From Nostoc edaphicum CCNP1411 (GTDB taxonomy: Bacteria; Cyanobacteriota; Cyanobacteriia; Cyanobacteriales; Nostocaceae): a stretch of DNA of 64,000 nt. The stretch spans positions 5,417,001 through 5,481,000 of the forward strand of contig NZ_CP054698.1 of NCBI RefSeq assembly GCF_014023275.1, written 5' to 3'. This document shows positions 9,269 to 17,536 of this stretch, in pieces; position 1 is the first letter of the stretch; every line of letters begins with the position of its first letter. Position numbers and translations under genes: made by a program. A model generated the notes under the pieces. That model was not told where the DNA came from and did not search any database. It worked only from the letters and a program-made list of their open reading frames with translations.

Positions 9269-9784
9269 ATGCCAACGGCGAGCAACGCCTACACCAAACC
9301 CAGACGAAGCGCTCTTGCCCTTGGTAGTAATATCGGCGATTCACAGACGATTTTAGAAGCAGCTATAGAGATTTTAGCCCAAACACCAGGGATTCTCTTA
9401 GAAGCCAAATCCAATTGGTATCAAACTAAAGCCGTCGGGCCACCACAGCCAGATTACCTAAATGGCTGCGTCACGTTGCAGGTAGAGATGCTACCTCAGC
9501 AGTTATTAGAAATTTTGTTAGGAATTGAACAACAATTTGGGCGGGTGCGACAGGAACGCTGGGGGCCGCGAACCCTGGATTTGGATTTGTTATTATTTGA
9601 TGACTTTATTGTAAATACACCAAATCTCCAGATTCCCCATCCCCGAATGCGGGATCGGGCCTTTGTGTTAGTACCACTGGCAGAAATTGCCCCAGATTGG
9701 GTAGAACCAGTTTCTGGGTGTGTTATTAAAGAACTGCTGAAAGAGGTAGACTGTTCAGATGTACATTTATGGATGGGCAATTAA
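9269..9784 (+). CDS. folK: 2-amino-4-hydroxy-6-hydroxymethyldihydropteridine pyrophosphokinase
   Basis: Transfers pyrophosphate from ATP to the pterin alcohol in folate synthesis. HPPK motifs are clear: ALALGSNIGDS at the start of the domain, GPPQPDYLNG, RWGPRTLDLDLLLFDD (the signature with metal-binding Asp residues) and IPHPRMRDRAFVLVPL. I chose the ATG at 9269 because AAGGAGAG lies 5-12 bases upstream; a GTG/TTG-type start at 9194 would include this site. Protein of about 171 residues, a normal single-domain HPPK. The Nudix gene follows 68 bases downstream. Confidence 0.95.
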   Translation: MPTASNAYTKPRRSALALGSNIGDSQTILEAAIEILAQTPGILLEAKSNWYQTKAVGPPQPDYLNGCVTLQVEMLPQQLLEILLGIEQQFGRVRQERWGPRTLDLDLLLFDDFIVNTPNLQIPHPRMRDRAFVLVPLAEIAPDWVEPVSGCVIKELLKEVDCSDVHLWMGN

Positions 9785-9852
9785 AATCACCATCCTTAAA
9801 CGCAGAAGAACGCTGATTTCGCCTCTGTATTCACAGATAATCAGATTTTATT

Positions 9853-10401
9853 ATGCCATTAGGTAGAGAATTACCACAACTACTAAAACAACGCCTGTTT
9901 TATAAAGGACGTAAGTTTGATTTTGAAGTTAATCGCTTGCGTTTACCTAATAAATCGGAAGGAGAATGGGAATGTATTCGTCACCCTGGTGGTGCTTTAG
10001 CTGTACCAGTGACACCAGAGGGTAAACTTGTGCTGGTGCGCCAGTATCGTTTTGCAATTCAGGGACGAATATTAGAATTTCCGGCGGGAACTGTGGAAGT
10101 AAATGAAGAACCTTTAGAGACAATACAGCGTGAGATTGAAGAAGAAACTGGTTATAGTGCCAAAAAATGGGACAAACTAGGCGAATTTTTCTTAGCTCCC
10201 GGCTATTCTGATGAAATTATCTATGCTTTTCTGGCGCGAGATTTGGAAAAGCTGAAGACACCACCACCACAAGATGGAGACGAGGATATCGAAACTGTAT
10301 TTTTGACTCCCGAAGAATTAGAGAAAGCGATTCTGGAAGGAGAACCGGTAGATGCTAAATCAGTTTCTAGCTTTTTTCTGGCGCGTCCGTTTTTAATTTA
10401 A
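9853..10401 (+). CDS. Nudix hydrolase, ADP-ribose pyrophosphatase type
   Basis: A 182-residue protein with a full Nudix box: GTVEVNEEPLETIQREIEEE followed by TGY, i.e. G-x5-E-x7-REIEEETG. N-terminal residues 20-70 (FDFEVNRLRLPN, CIRHPGGALAVPVTPEGKLVLVRQYRF) and the fold's EFPAGTVE are those of ADP-ribose pyrophosphatases, which split ADP-ribose to AMP and ribose 5-phosphate. The stop codon is only 7 bases before the ADP-ribosylglycohydrolase start, which strongly suggests one transcript and supports ADP-ribose as the substrate. Confidence 0.9.
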   Translation: MPLGRELPQLLKQRLFYKGRKFDFEVNRLRLPNKSEGEWECIRHPGGALAVPVTPEGKLVLVRQYRFAIQGRILEFPAGTVEVNEEPLETIQREIEEETGYSAKKWDKLGEFFLAPGYSDEIIYAFLARDLEKLKTPPPQDGDEDIETVFLTPEELEKAILEGEPVDAKSVSSFFLARPFLI

Positions 10402-10408
10402 TACCAAT

Positions 10409-11254
10409 ATGCTGCTAGAGTTAGCGATCGCAGATGCCTACGGTGCAGGCTTTGAATATGCTGATGAGATGATCGTTAACAACGATTTGAGTCGATACGT
10501 CGAGCATCCGCGTTTTCGACTCATTCCTGGCAGCTATACTGACGATACCCAGATGAGCATTGCCATTGCCGAAGTAATTGTTGCTCAAGCACCGTGGACG
10601 CCAGAAGTTTTAGCCGATAGTTTTGTTAGAGCCTTCAAGCGCGATGAGAGGGAAGGTTATTCTCGAAGCTTCTACCATTTTCTGGGAGAAATTCAGGATG
10701 GGGAAGAGTTTTTAAGCAAAATTAACCCTGATAGTGACAAAAGCGGAGGGGCAATGCGTGCAGCACCCATTGGCATCTATCCCACACCAGAAAAAGTCAT
10801 TGAGGCGGCAACAATTCAAGCAGCAATTACCCACAATACACCTGATGGAATCAATGCTGCCGTTGCGGCTGCCCTAATGTCACATTATTTTATCTATCGA
10901 CTGGGAGCAAAACGCAAATTAGGACAGTTTCTCAAAGGTTATGTATCTGGAGAGTGGTCTAAACCTTGGGAAGGTAAAGTCAAGTCCAAAGGCTGGATGA
11001 GTGTCAGGGCTGCGATTACTGCGGTGATGCGAAATGACAGCATGAGCGAACTTTTACAAGATTGTATCGCTTTTACCGGGGATGTAGATACAGTAGCTGC
11101 GATCGCACTGGCTGCTGGTTCTTGTAGCGAAGAAATTACACAAGACATTCCCCATAATCTCGTTACAGGCTTAGAGAATGGAGCTTACGGTAGAGATTAC
11201 CTCATTGGGTTGGATAAACAGCTAATGAGTTTGGTAAACAAAAAGACGAGCTAA
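10409..11254 (+). CDS. ADP-ribosylglycohydrolase family protein
   Basis: Removes ADP-ribose from modified targets using two magnesium ions. The family's metal motifs are present: IADAYGAGFEY at the N terminus, GSYTDDTQMSIAIAEV (the TDDT motif) and GDVDTVAAIALAAGS near residue 220 (the D.D[ST] motif). Length 281 is normal for this family. It lies 7 bases after a Nudix ADP-ribose pyrophosphatase, so released ADP-ribose could be degraded at once. The target (protein, DNA or RNA) is not indicated and no partner ADP-ribosyltransferase is visible in the window. Confidence 0.9.
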   Translation: MLLELAIADAYGAGFEYADEMIVNNDLSRYVEHPRFRLIPGSYTDDTQMSIAIAEVIVAQAPWTPEVLADSFVRAFKRDEREGYSRSFYHFLGEIQDGEEFLSKINPDSDKSGGAMRAAPIGIYPTPEKVIEAATIQAAITHNTPDGINAAVAAALMSHYFIYRLGAKRKLGQFLKGYVSGEWSKPWEGKVKSKGWMSVRAAITAVMRNDSMSELLQDCIAFTGDVDTVAAIALAAGSCSEEITQDIPHNLVTGLENGAYGRDYLIGLDKQLMSLVNKKTS

Positions 11255-11584
11255 ATGTAATACATGGGTTAAGGGCAAACTTGCCTTTTCAATACTACGA
11301 TTTTTCGATATGATTACAGTAATTTAGGTAAAAATAAAGCTAGCCTAATCTTCATTAGCTCCAAGTTGGGGTAGTAAAGTACACATTGGCGGCTTAACTA
11401 TATACCTGTATATTCAATACATAACTGCTCAGTCAGGGACTTACTTATTAGTAATAATGTTTTGTTACTTAGCTAGAGTGATATGAAAATTGACTTCGAG
11501 TCAAAGTTATAAGAGCATGACAGGAAGAAGCTTACAACTCCTAAATATGTGTCTCCATACAAGACGCATATATGTTTCACACCG

Positions 11585-12388
11585 ATGAAAAAAAATACAA
11601 CTTTTAATAGTGCTGGTAAACTGACTGCTCTTTTGTTCCTGATAACTCTTTTCCTGACGCCTTGTGTGATTGTAAATGCCGGAGAACGTGGTGTATTGAT
11701 GAAATTTGGCGAAGTCCAAAACCAGATATTAGGAGAAGGACTTCACTTGATTATTCCTGTAGTAAATACTGTGAAAAAGTTGAGTATTCGAGTCCAAAAA
11801 CAGGAAATCTCGGCTGAAGCTTCTTCCAAAGATTTACAAAATGTTTTCACCGATGTAGCTCTCAATTGGCATGTTATTCCCCAGGAAGTAAATGCCATTT
11901 TTCAACAAATTGGAGATGAACAAGATGTAGTTATTCGGATTATTAACCCAGCAGTTGAAGAAGTTCTAAAAGCCGTAATGGCAAAGTATACTGCTGAAGA
12001 AATTATTACTAAACGAGGAGAAGTCAAAAGTGGAGTAGATGATGCATTGTCTACACGACTGGGTAGCTATCACGTTGCAGTTGATGATATTTCTCTAGTT
12101 CATGTCCATTTTTCAGAACGATTTGGTGAGGCGGTGGAGGCAAAGCAGATTGCTGAACAGGAAGCAAAACAAGCAGAGTTTATCGCCCTGAAAGCAACAA
12201 AAGAGGCTGAGGCAAAAGTTAATTTAGCCAAAGGAGAAGCTGAAGCCCACAGATTATTACGCGATGGTTTAACTCCAGAAATATTACAAAGGCAAGCAAT
12301 AGAGAAATGGAATGGTAAGTTGCCATTAATTGTAAGTAAGGAGGCTCCCAAATTGTTGAACTTAAGTGAAATTTTAAAATTTGATTAA
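11585..12388 (+). CDS. Prohibitin / SPFH (band 7) family membrane protein
   Basis: One N-terminal membrane segment (about residues 12-32, LTALLFLITLFLTPCVIVNAG) leads into a band-7 domain: ERGVLMKFGEVQ, GEGLHLIIPVV, then VFTDVALNWHVIP and IINPAVEEVLKAVMAKYTAEEII, and an alanine/glutamate-rich coiled coil (AKQIAEQEAKQAEF...KGEAEAHRLL). This is the prohibitin pattern; such proteins form large rings on membranes and modulate proteases. I chose the ATG at 11585 since the membrane segment then starts close to the N terminus; 11549 would add 12 residues. Monocistronic, with a MITE downstream. Confidence 0.9.
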   Translation: MKKNTTFNSAGKLTALLFLITLFLTPCVIVNAGERGVLMKFGEVQNQILGEGLHLIIPVVNTVKKLSIRVQKQEISAEASSKDLQNVFTDVALNWHVIPQEVNAIFQQIGDEQDVVIRIINPAVEEVLKAVMAKYTAEEIITKRGEVKSGVDDALSTRLGSYHVAVDDISLVHVHFSERFGEAVEAKQIAEQEAKQAEFIALKATKEAEAKVNLAKGEAEAHRLLRDGLTPEILQRQAIEKWNGKLPLIVSKEAPKLLNLSEILKFD

Positions 12389-12428
12389 AGTTGATATTGC
12401 TTTTTACGAAATATCTGCTAGATATACA

Positions 12429-12677
12429 TAGTAGGGGTTCACAGATGTGCATTGGTGTCAACTTAAGCTAAAAGCCTTTTCCAATCTCGTTTCCAGCCTC
12501 TGGGCTGGAAATGCTGCTCTTGGCGGCTCTGCCGCCAGCAAGGGAGGCGGGGCGGAGCCTCTAAGATGGCATTCCCCGCCGGAGACTGGGAACGAGACAC
12601 GAGACAATATCTAAAAGCTTTTTCTAGACAGGCTTTCGGGTTAAGTTGACACCAATGACATCTGTGAACCCCCATAG
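12429..12677. mobile_element. MITE with about 37-bp imperfect terminal inverted repeats
   Basis: The left end GGGGTTCACAGATGTGCATT continues GGTGTCAACTTAAG, and it is mirrored at 12641-12677 (TTAAGTTGACACCAATGACA followed by TCTGTGAACCCCC). About 250 bases, no coding capacity; the interior holds further inverted GC-rich stretches. The inner part TGGTGTCAACTTAAG is shared with the inner element at 54360-54569. Typical of a non-autonomous element mobilised in trans. Confidence 0.8.
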
Positions 12678-12709
12678 TCAATTCCTTTGTAGAAAGGTGA
12701 TAAACTAAA

Positions 12710-13171
12710 TTAACTCTTAGAGAATAAAATGGGAGAATCGAGAATTTTCAACTGGATTAAGAGCATAATCAACAGGGTATAAACTGTTGAGGAAATTAGA
12801 CCAGTGAATAATTCTTTTTTGAGATTATGCTCTTGAGGTTCTTTTTGAAAAATGTCCTTAGAACCGAATTGCATCAAGAGAATTCCCACGATATTAGAGA
12901 GCCAGTACCCTATAATTGAACAAGGTAGAAGTAATTTTGGGGAAAGTAAACTACATGCATACCCAAAACCATAAGCTATTGGCAGATTGAATAGTAAGTC
13001 ATTCCACCAACATAGTGGTGACAACAAATATCCCAGTACCAAGAAAAATCCACCTCTAAGTTTTTTGAAAATGTCTTTTTTGAACTCTTTTGGAGTAGAT
13101 TGTTGTAATTGCTCTGGCGCTGTATCTCCTGTTACATTCAACTCTTGACTAACGTTTTGGACGCTTTCCAT
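12710..13171 (-). CDS. Hypothetical membrane protein
   Basis: A 153-residue protein I do not recognise. Residues 1-35 are polar; three hydrophobic stretches follow (about 41-75, GGFFLVLGYLLSPLCWWNDL and on; 76-105, LLSPKLLLPCSIIGYWLS and on; 122-142, LISSTVYTLLIMLLIQL), so it is probably an inner-membrane protein with three or four helices. It lies between a MITE on its 3' side and a gene-free stretch on its 5' side. Codon use looks like that of its neighbours. No function is offered. Confidence 0.6.
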   Translation of the reverse strand: MESVQNVSQELNVTGDTAPEQLQQSTPKEFKKDIFKKLRGGFFLVLGYLLSPLCWWNDLLFNLPIAYGFGYACSLLSPKLLLPCSIIGYWLSNIVGILLMQFGSKDIFQKEPQEHNLKKELFTGLISSTVYTLLIMLLIQLKILDSPILFSKS

Positions 13172-13650
13172 AAAAACCCACTATTCCTATCGTCTTAGTG
13201 TAGTTTAGTATATAAACGAAATCAAAGTCTAGTACAAGAGTGATAACATTTTGGCTTTTTGATGCTGAAAGTTTTACCACTGCATAGTTTCAGCAAAATA
13301 GAAGTTTAAATCAGCTACAAATTAACAATATCTGATTTCTACCAGAGTTGGATAAGTAAGTTCCCTTCGTGCCTAATCGTGGTTAGTCCTTCGCCACTTG
13401 AGCAAAATAAAAGTATTTATATACCATTGAGACAATCAACACTATTTTTAGCTCAATAGATTTGAAAATAAAAATATATCTTCAAGAATTTTAGCACACC
13501 ATGAGATCCAACACTGATATTAGAATACCCAAAGCATCCTTATAGGTTGGGTGTTGATTAGTCAAAAGTTTATGTTTTTTAATATAGACGAAGCCAAAAA
13601 TTGAACTAATAATAGCTACAATAAAAGTGCTGAGTCATCTTAATAAAGAC
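13172..13650. other. Gene-free intergenic region
   Basis: About 480 AT-rich bases between divergent small membrane-protein genes. It should hold both promoters; I see no repeat family, RNA gene or clear operator in it. Confidence 0.5.
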
Positions 13651-13923
13651 ATGACAGATTTTATTCCAAATAACACATTTTTAATAACAGGAATTGTTTT
13701 TATAACAATTGCTGTAATTGGGCAATCTAAATTAGGTTTTATTGAAATTAATCCCGGTTGTTTTGGGAGATTATTGGCTCTGTTTATTGGGATTTCGAGC
13801 CTATTATATGCTTTAGGATTACTCAATATTTCAACCGGAACTCTTGACTTATTAAGAACTTCTCTGACAGAACAAATTAAACAAAGTATAAGTTCAATAA
13901 ATGATCTTTTACAAGGATCATAA
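13651..13923 (+). CDS. Small hypothetical membrane protein
   Basis: A 90-residue protein from the ATG at 13651 (98 residues if the GTG at 13627 is used). It has two hydrophobic segments (NTFLITGIVFITIAVIGQS and LLALFIGISSLLYALGLL) and a polar amphipathic C terminus. No family recognised. The region is AT-rich, with weak coding signals apart from the sustained open frame and plausible topology. Confidence 0.5.
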   Translation: MTDFIPNNTFLITGIVFITIAVIGQSKLGFIEINPGCFGRLLALFIGISSLLYALGLLNISTGTLDLLRTSLTEQIKQSISSINDLLQGS

Positions 13924-14013
13924 TAAGGTTAAAAATTTTACTTTTAGGTGAATTTCAATATTCGTGGTTTAGGGGTAAAAGCTTAATATTATACCTTAAT
14001 ATTGGAAATATTA

Positions 14014-14568
14014 CTAATAATATGCTCCTACAAGACTGTAAATCAGACTAGCCATTACTAATAAAGTCACAATTACATAGATAAATTCTCGCTGTAGTAG
14101 GAAAGCCAATAGGGAAATAAAAACGCGAACAATCGGAGTAGCAATTAGTAGTAAAAGTCCAAGTTGAATAATGCCGCGATAGCTACCTGATATCACTGCT
14201 TTTACTACACCTGCTGGTGAGCAAAATTCCAATGGTTCTCCCTGAAAAAAGTGATATCCCGCAGGTTCATTACCGTGATGAATTAAATAGAGTATACCGC
14301 CTAGCAAAACCACAGCACTAGCTATCAAAACGCCATATTTCATGAGGTTACTGAGCAAATTCTCTAATTGCTGTTCACTTAATGTTTTCGTCACGTTCTT
14401 GTTAGCATCAATCTCACAGCTATTAGGCAATTGTGTTACTGTGCTAGTGCGCTGTTCTAATTGTTCGATATTAGAGTCTTTAACTTCCTGCGGTAAGGTT
14501 AGTGTAACCACTCCTTTATCAGGCTGTGCCAGAAATGTCCAGCGAAAGCTACTATTAAATTTATACAT
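14014..14568 (-). CDS. DUF1634 membrane protein, partner of TauE/SafE
   Basis: The C-terminal two thirds (from LSEQQLENLLSNLMKYGVLI) matches the DUF1634 pattern, with three membrane helices (VLIASAVVLLGGILYLI; GIIQLGLLLLIATPIVRVFI; FIYVIVTLLVMASLIYSL). Residues 1-60 are a polar extension. The start codon is one base after the stop of the TauE/SafE gene (TAA-A-ATG), so translation is probably coupled; DUF1634 proteins are commonly found next to TauE permeases. Likely an accessory subunit of the permease; its role is not established. Confidence 0.8.
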   Translation of the reverse strand: MYKFNSSFRWTFLAQPDKGVVTLTLPQEVKDSNIEQLEQRTSTVTQLPNSCEIDANKNVTKTLSEQQLENLLSNLMKYGVLIASAVVLLGGILYLIHHGNEPAGYHFFQGEPLEFCSPAGVVKAVISGSYRGIIQLGLLLLIATPIVRVFISLLAFLLQREFIYVIVTLLVMASLIYSLVGAYY

Positions 14569-14569
14569 T

Positions 14570-15403
14570 TTACAACCCCCCTATTAAACTGTTGTAGACC
14601 ATCTTCAAAGCCATTACCACTAGCACAAGACTGAAGATAGTTCTCAAAATTTGCGTTTTAGCGCCTGTCAGGATTCGTGCGCCCAAGAAAGCACCAGGTA
14701 ATACCCCCAACATTACTTGCATAGATAGTCCCGGATCAATGTAGCCTCGTGCTAGGTAAACTCCGGCTGATGCTGCTGTGACACCGATCATAAAATTGCT
14801 AGTGGTGGTAGAAACTTTGAAGGGTAGACCCATAGCTTGATCCATCGCCAATACCTTGAATCCCCCGGAACCAATACCAAGCAACCCAGAAAGCATTCCA
14901 GCTATTAACATCACACCAAATCCCATTGGTACTGCATGAACTTGGTAAGACATCATTCCATCAGGAGTTGGATAACTGCTATTCAGTTTCAGATAACTTG
15001 CAATGGGATCTGCTACTTCAACTTCAGGATGTTCTACTCTGGGTCGTTGTGAAAGGTATGCTGAATAAATGAGAGCGATCGCTAGCACGATAGTTAGGGC
15101 TTTCACAGAGACAAGAGTAGCTATCATTGCTCCTGCGATCGCACCGATGGTTGTCGCTACTTCTAAAAACATTCCCAATCGCAAATTGGTATAGCCTTTT
15201 TTAATAAAGGTAGACGCTGTACCCAAAGAGGTAGCGATTACAGATACAAGTGAAGCACCAACGGCATATCGAATATCAACACCAAATACTGAAGTTAATA
15301 AGGGAACAATTACTACTCCACCTCCTAGCCCAGTGAGCGCCCCTAACAAGCCAGCGCTAAATGAACCAATCCAAATTAGTAATGAAAATTCTAAAATAGT
15401 CAA
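14570..15403 (-). CDS. Sulfite exporter TauE/SafE family permease
   Basis: A 277-residue polytopic membrane protein. The N-terminal motif GLLGALTGLGGGVVIVPLLT and the internal second copy GMLSGLLGIGSGGFKVLAMD are the duplicated glycine-rich signatures of TauE/SafE; about eight helices are visible. The family exports small sulfur-containing or organic anions such as sulfite or sulfoacetate. It forms a two-gene unit with the DUF1634 gene downstream. The substrate cannot be inferred here. Confidence 0.9.
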   Translation of the reverse strand: MTILEFSLLIWIGSFSAGLLGALTGLGGGVVIVPLLTSVFGVDIRYAVGASLVSVIATSLGTASTFIKKGYTNLRLGMFLEVATTIGAIAGAMIATLVSVKALTIVLAIALIYSAYLSQRPRVEHPEVEVADPIASYLKLNSSYPTPDGMMSYQVHAVPMGFGVMLIAGMLSGLLGIGSGGFKVLAMDQAMGLPFKVSTTTSNFMIGVTAASAGVYLARGYIDPGLSMQVMLGVLPGAFLGARILTGAKTQILRTIFSLVLVVMALKMVYNSLIGGL

Positions 15404-15598
15404 ATTTAATTCCTCTTTTTTTTACATGTATATCAAGATGTAAGGATATTTTTTGTATTCTTTAAAACTTAATTTATAGGTTTGCTACTGACTACAGATA
15501 TAGCGGTAGAGCTTTTTGGATAAGCGTATAGTTTCAAACATCGTCAATTTTTGTCATGATGTTTATACTTAGCTATAGGTCAATGAAGCAGGTGCAAT

Positions 15599-16507
15599 AT
15601 GAAACTACAAGATTTTTTGGGAAAAGAGGAGAAATGGGGATTTGAGGCGATCGCTGATGACGCAGACTTAGCTCGTCAGATTCAGATATTGTTAATTGGC
15701 TTAGGTTTGCTAGAACCCCCAGCCGATGGGAAATTTGGCCCTGTTTCTGTGATCTCTCTCAAAAAATTTCAAGAATTAGTAAAGACTGAAGAGAGTGGCT
15801 TTTTAGGAGCAGTCACAGCCAAGAAACTGATTGAAACCAAACCAGATGATCTTCCTAAACCCCCTTTAAAGCTTGGTAATGACATTGCCAGCAAAATTGT
15901 AAAATATATGCTCTCCAAGAATTATGAGGTATTCACTAATCCAAAAGAATACAACATTGTCTATGTAGAGGGTATAAATGCAGACTGGACTCTCAACAAT
16001 GATGCACCCAACGAATTTAATGATCGACGGATTCTCATTGAAGTCGTAAATGGTGTTCCTAAAATCGTAGATCACTGGGAAGCTACTACAGAACCAGGGA
16101 AGTACTACACTTATACACCGATGAATTCCAAAGGAGCAGCGAGGATTCAGTTTGGGCAATACAAAGCTTGGGCTGTTGGCACCCACGGTACAGCAGAGCC
16201 TCACGAAGCATTAGTGCAAGTTGGAGATATAACTGTTTGTAGAGATTTCAACAAAGATTTTAAACGGACTGGTGACAAACTTGATACAGGTGATAATTTT
16301 TATGTGAATCAGCACTACGGCTTTGATTATCCACGGAATGATATTCGCCTTGCCAGTGCGGGTTGTTTAGTGGGACGTACCCGTGAAGGACATAGAGAGT
16401 TTATGGCGATTATTAAACAAGATCGCCGTTATGTTGCTAATCGCAAATATGCTTTCTACACTACCGTGATTCCTGGGGATGATTTACTGAAAACATTTCC
16501 AGGATGA
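15599..16507 (+). CDS. Peptidoglycan-binding protein with an L,D-transpeptidase-like C-terminal region
   Basis: Residues 20-75 (LARQIQILLIGLGLLEPPADGKFGPVSVISLKKFQ) form a PG_binding_1 repeat. Residues 100-300 hold an uncharacterised domain ending HYGFDYPRNDIRLASAGCLV, where a His, then Ser-x-Gly-Cys about 17 residues later resembles the HxxxS-x-GC active site of YkuD-type L,D-transpeptidases; the usual SHGC is replaced by SAGC. No signal peptide is visible, which is odd for a cell-wall enzyme and recalls phage endolysin-like or moonlighting proteins. Stand-alone gene. Confidence 0.6.
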   Translation: MKLQDFLGKEEKWGFEAIADDADLARQIQILLIGLGLLEPPADGKFGPVSVISLKKFQELVKTEESGFLGAVTAKKLIETKPDDLPKPPLKLGNDIASKIVKYMLSKNYEVFTNPKEYNIVYVEGINADWTLNNDAPNEFNDRRILIEVVNGVPKIVDHWEATTEPGKYYTYTPMNSKGAARIQFGQYKAWAVGTHGTAEPHEALVQVGDITVCRDFNKDFKRTGDKLDTGDNFYVNQHYGFDYPRNDIRLASAGCLVGRTREGHREFMAIIKQDRRYVANRKYAFYTTVIPGDDLLKTFPG

Positions 16508-16569
16508 AGTAATTAGTGGTAGGGGCGCACAGTTATTATTTAGAGCTAGGGCGAAATAGAATTCACGGC

Positions 16570-16690
16570 TATACAAACATAGACGCTTTGCGTCTTCCCA
16601 CAGGGTAGTCCGCGCAACCGGACTGAAAAAAATTGAGAGTTTGAAACCCACCTCAGTGGGTTTTGCCTTGTGTAGTTGCGGTTTCTAATC
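16570..16690. repeat. Dispersed repeat (TTTGAAACCCACCTCAGTGGG type)
   Basis: Contains the hairpin AACCCACCTCAGTGGGTT and the downstream GTTGCGGTTTCTAATCGCCC. The same block, AATTGAGGGTTTCAAACCCA through GCGGTTTCTAACCGCCC, occurs at 55186-55253. Intergenic, on the 3' side of hemJ. Confidence 0.7.
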
Positions 16691-16696
16691 GCCCTT

Positions 16697-17281
16697 TTAA
16701 CTTTGTTCCTGTGGAACTTGCCCTATCTGCGCCGTCAGCTTCTCTTTATCCTGCCTGCGTTTTTTGGCGTAAAGTTGAATAGTGACTGCCATCAAAATAA
16801 TCATGGCAAAAATAGCCCAAGCAGCGATATCTGTAGGTAGATTATTTTTAAACACAGCCAGCAGGACGATCGCTACTAACATAACTGTAGGCGCTTCATT
16901 TAAAGCACGTAATTGCTGACCACTCCAGCCACATTCATCTACTGCTAATTTCTTCATCAGCCTAGCGCAGTAATGATGGTAGCCAATTAAAATAGCCACA
17001 AACAGCAGTTTGATATGCAACCAACCTTCTTTTAAAATATCCGGTTCAGTGCTTACTAAACCAATGGCCATTGCGATCGTCACATACATTCCTGGGTTAG
17101 TGATGATGTAATAGAGACGCTTTTCCATAATTTGATACTGATTTTTCAATATCGTTCGCGCTGGCTCAGGTTCAAGGTTCGCTTCAACGTGATAGATAAA
17201 AAGACGTACTAAGTAGAACAAACCAGCAAACCAAACTACAAATCCAACAATATGAAAGGCTTTAAACCATGAATAAGCCAT
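16697..17281 (-). CDS. hemJ: Protoporphyrinogen IX oxidase HemJ
   Basis: A 194-residue integral membrane enzyme that oxidises protoporphyrinogen IX in haem and chlorophyll synthesis. The family pattern is clear: WFKAFHIVGFVVWFAGLFYLVRLF at the N terminus (conserved His), YYIITNPGMYVTI, GWLHIKLLFV (second conserved His), YHHYC and LRALNEAPTVMLVAIV. Four or five helices are present. It matches the cyanobacterial type that replaces HemG/HemY. Monocistronic, followed by a dispersed repeat. Confidence 0.92.
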   Translation of the reverse strand: MAYSWFKAFHIVGFVVWFAGLFYLVRLFIYHVEANLEPEPARTILKNQYQIMEKRLYYIITNPGMYVTIAMAIGLVSTEPDILKEGWLHIKLLFVAILIGYHHYCARLMKKLAVDECGWSGQQLRALNEAPTVMLVAIVLLAVFKNNLPTDIAAWAIFAMIILMAVTIQLYAKKRRQDKEKLTAQIGQVPQEQS

Positions 17282-17536
17282 GAACTCTAATCTCCTTTAC
17301 TTGTGGTTGCACTCCATTTTTAATGGCAATAAAAATGAGTCAGAATTCAGAATTCTCCAACCGTCAAAGGATGGAGTCTTAATAGTAAAGAATATTTCAA
17401 TTTAGCCACATCATCTTCCATTTAGTAGTGATTGGGAATCCTCGACTAATTGATTCTGAATTCTGACTCCTGGATTCTGACTCCTGATATTCTGACATTC
17501 ATTTTTATAATATCGATTTTTGCCAAAGCTATATTA

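Noticed and set aside
12463..12681. Minus-strand 72-residue frame
   Set aside because: It lies entirely inside a MITE with inverted ends and has a Cys/Arg-rich composition typical of translated repeat.
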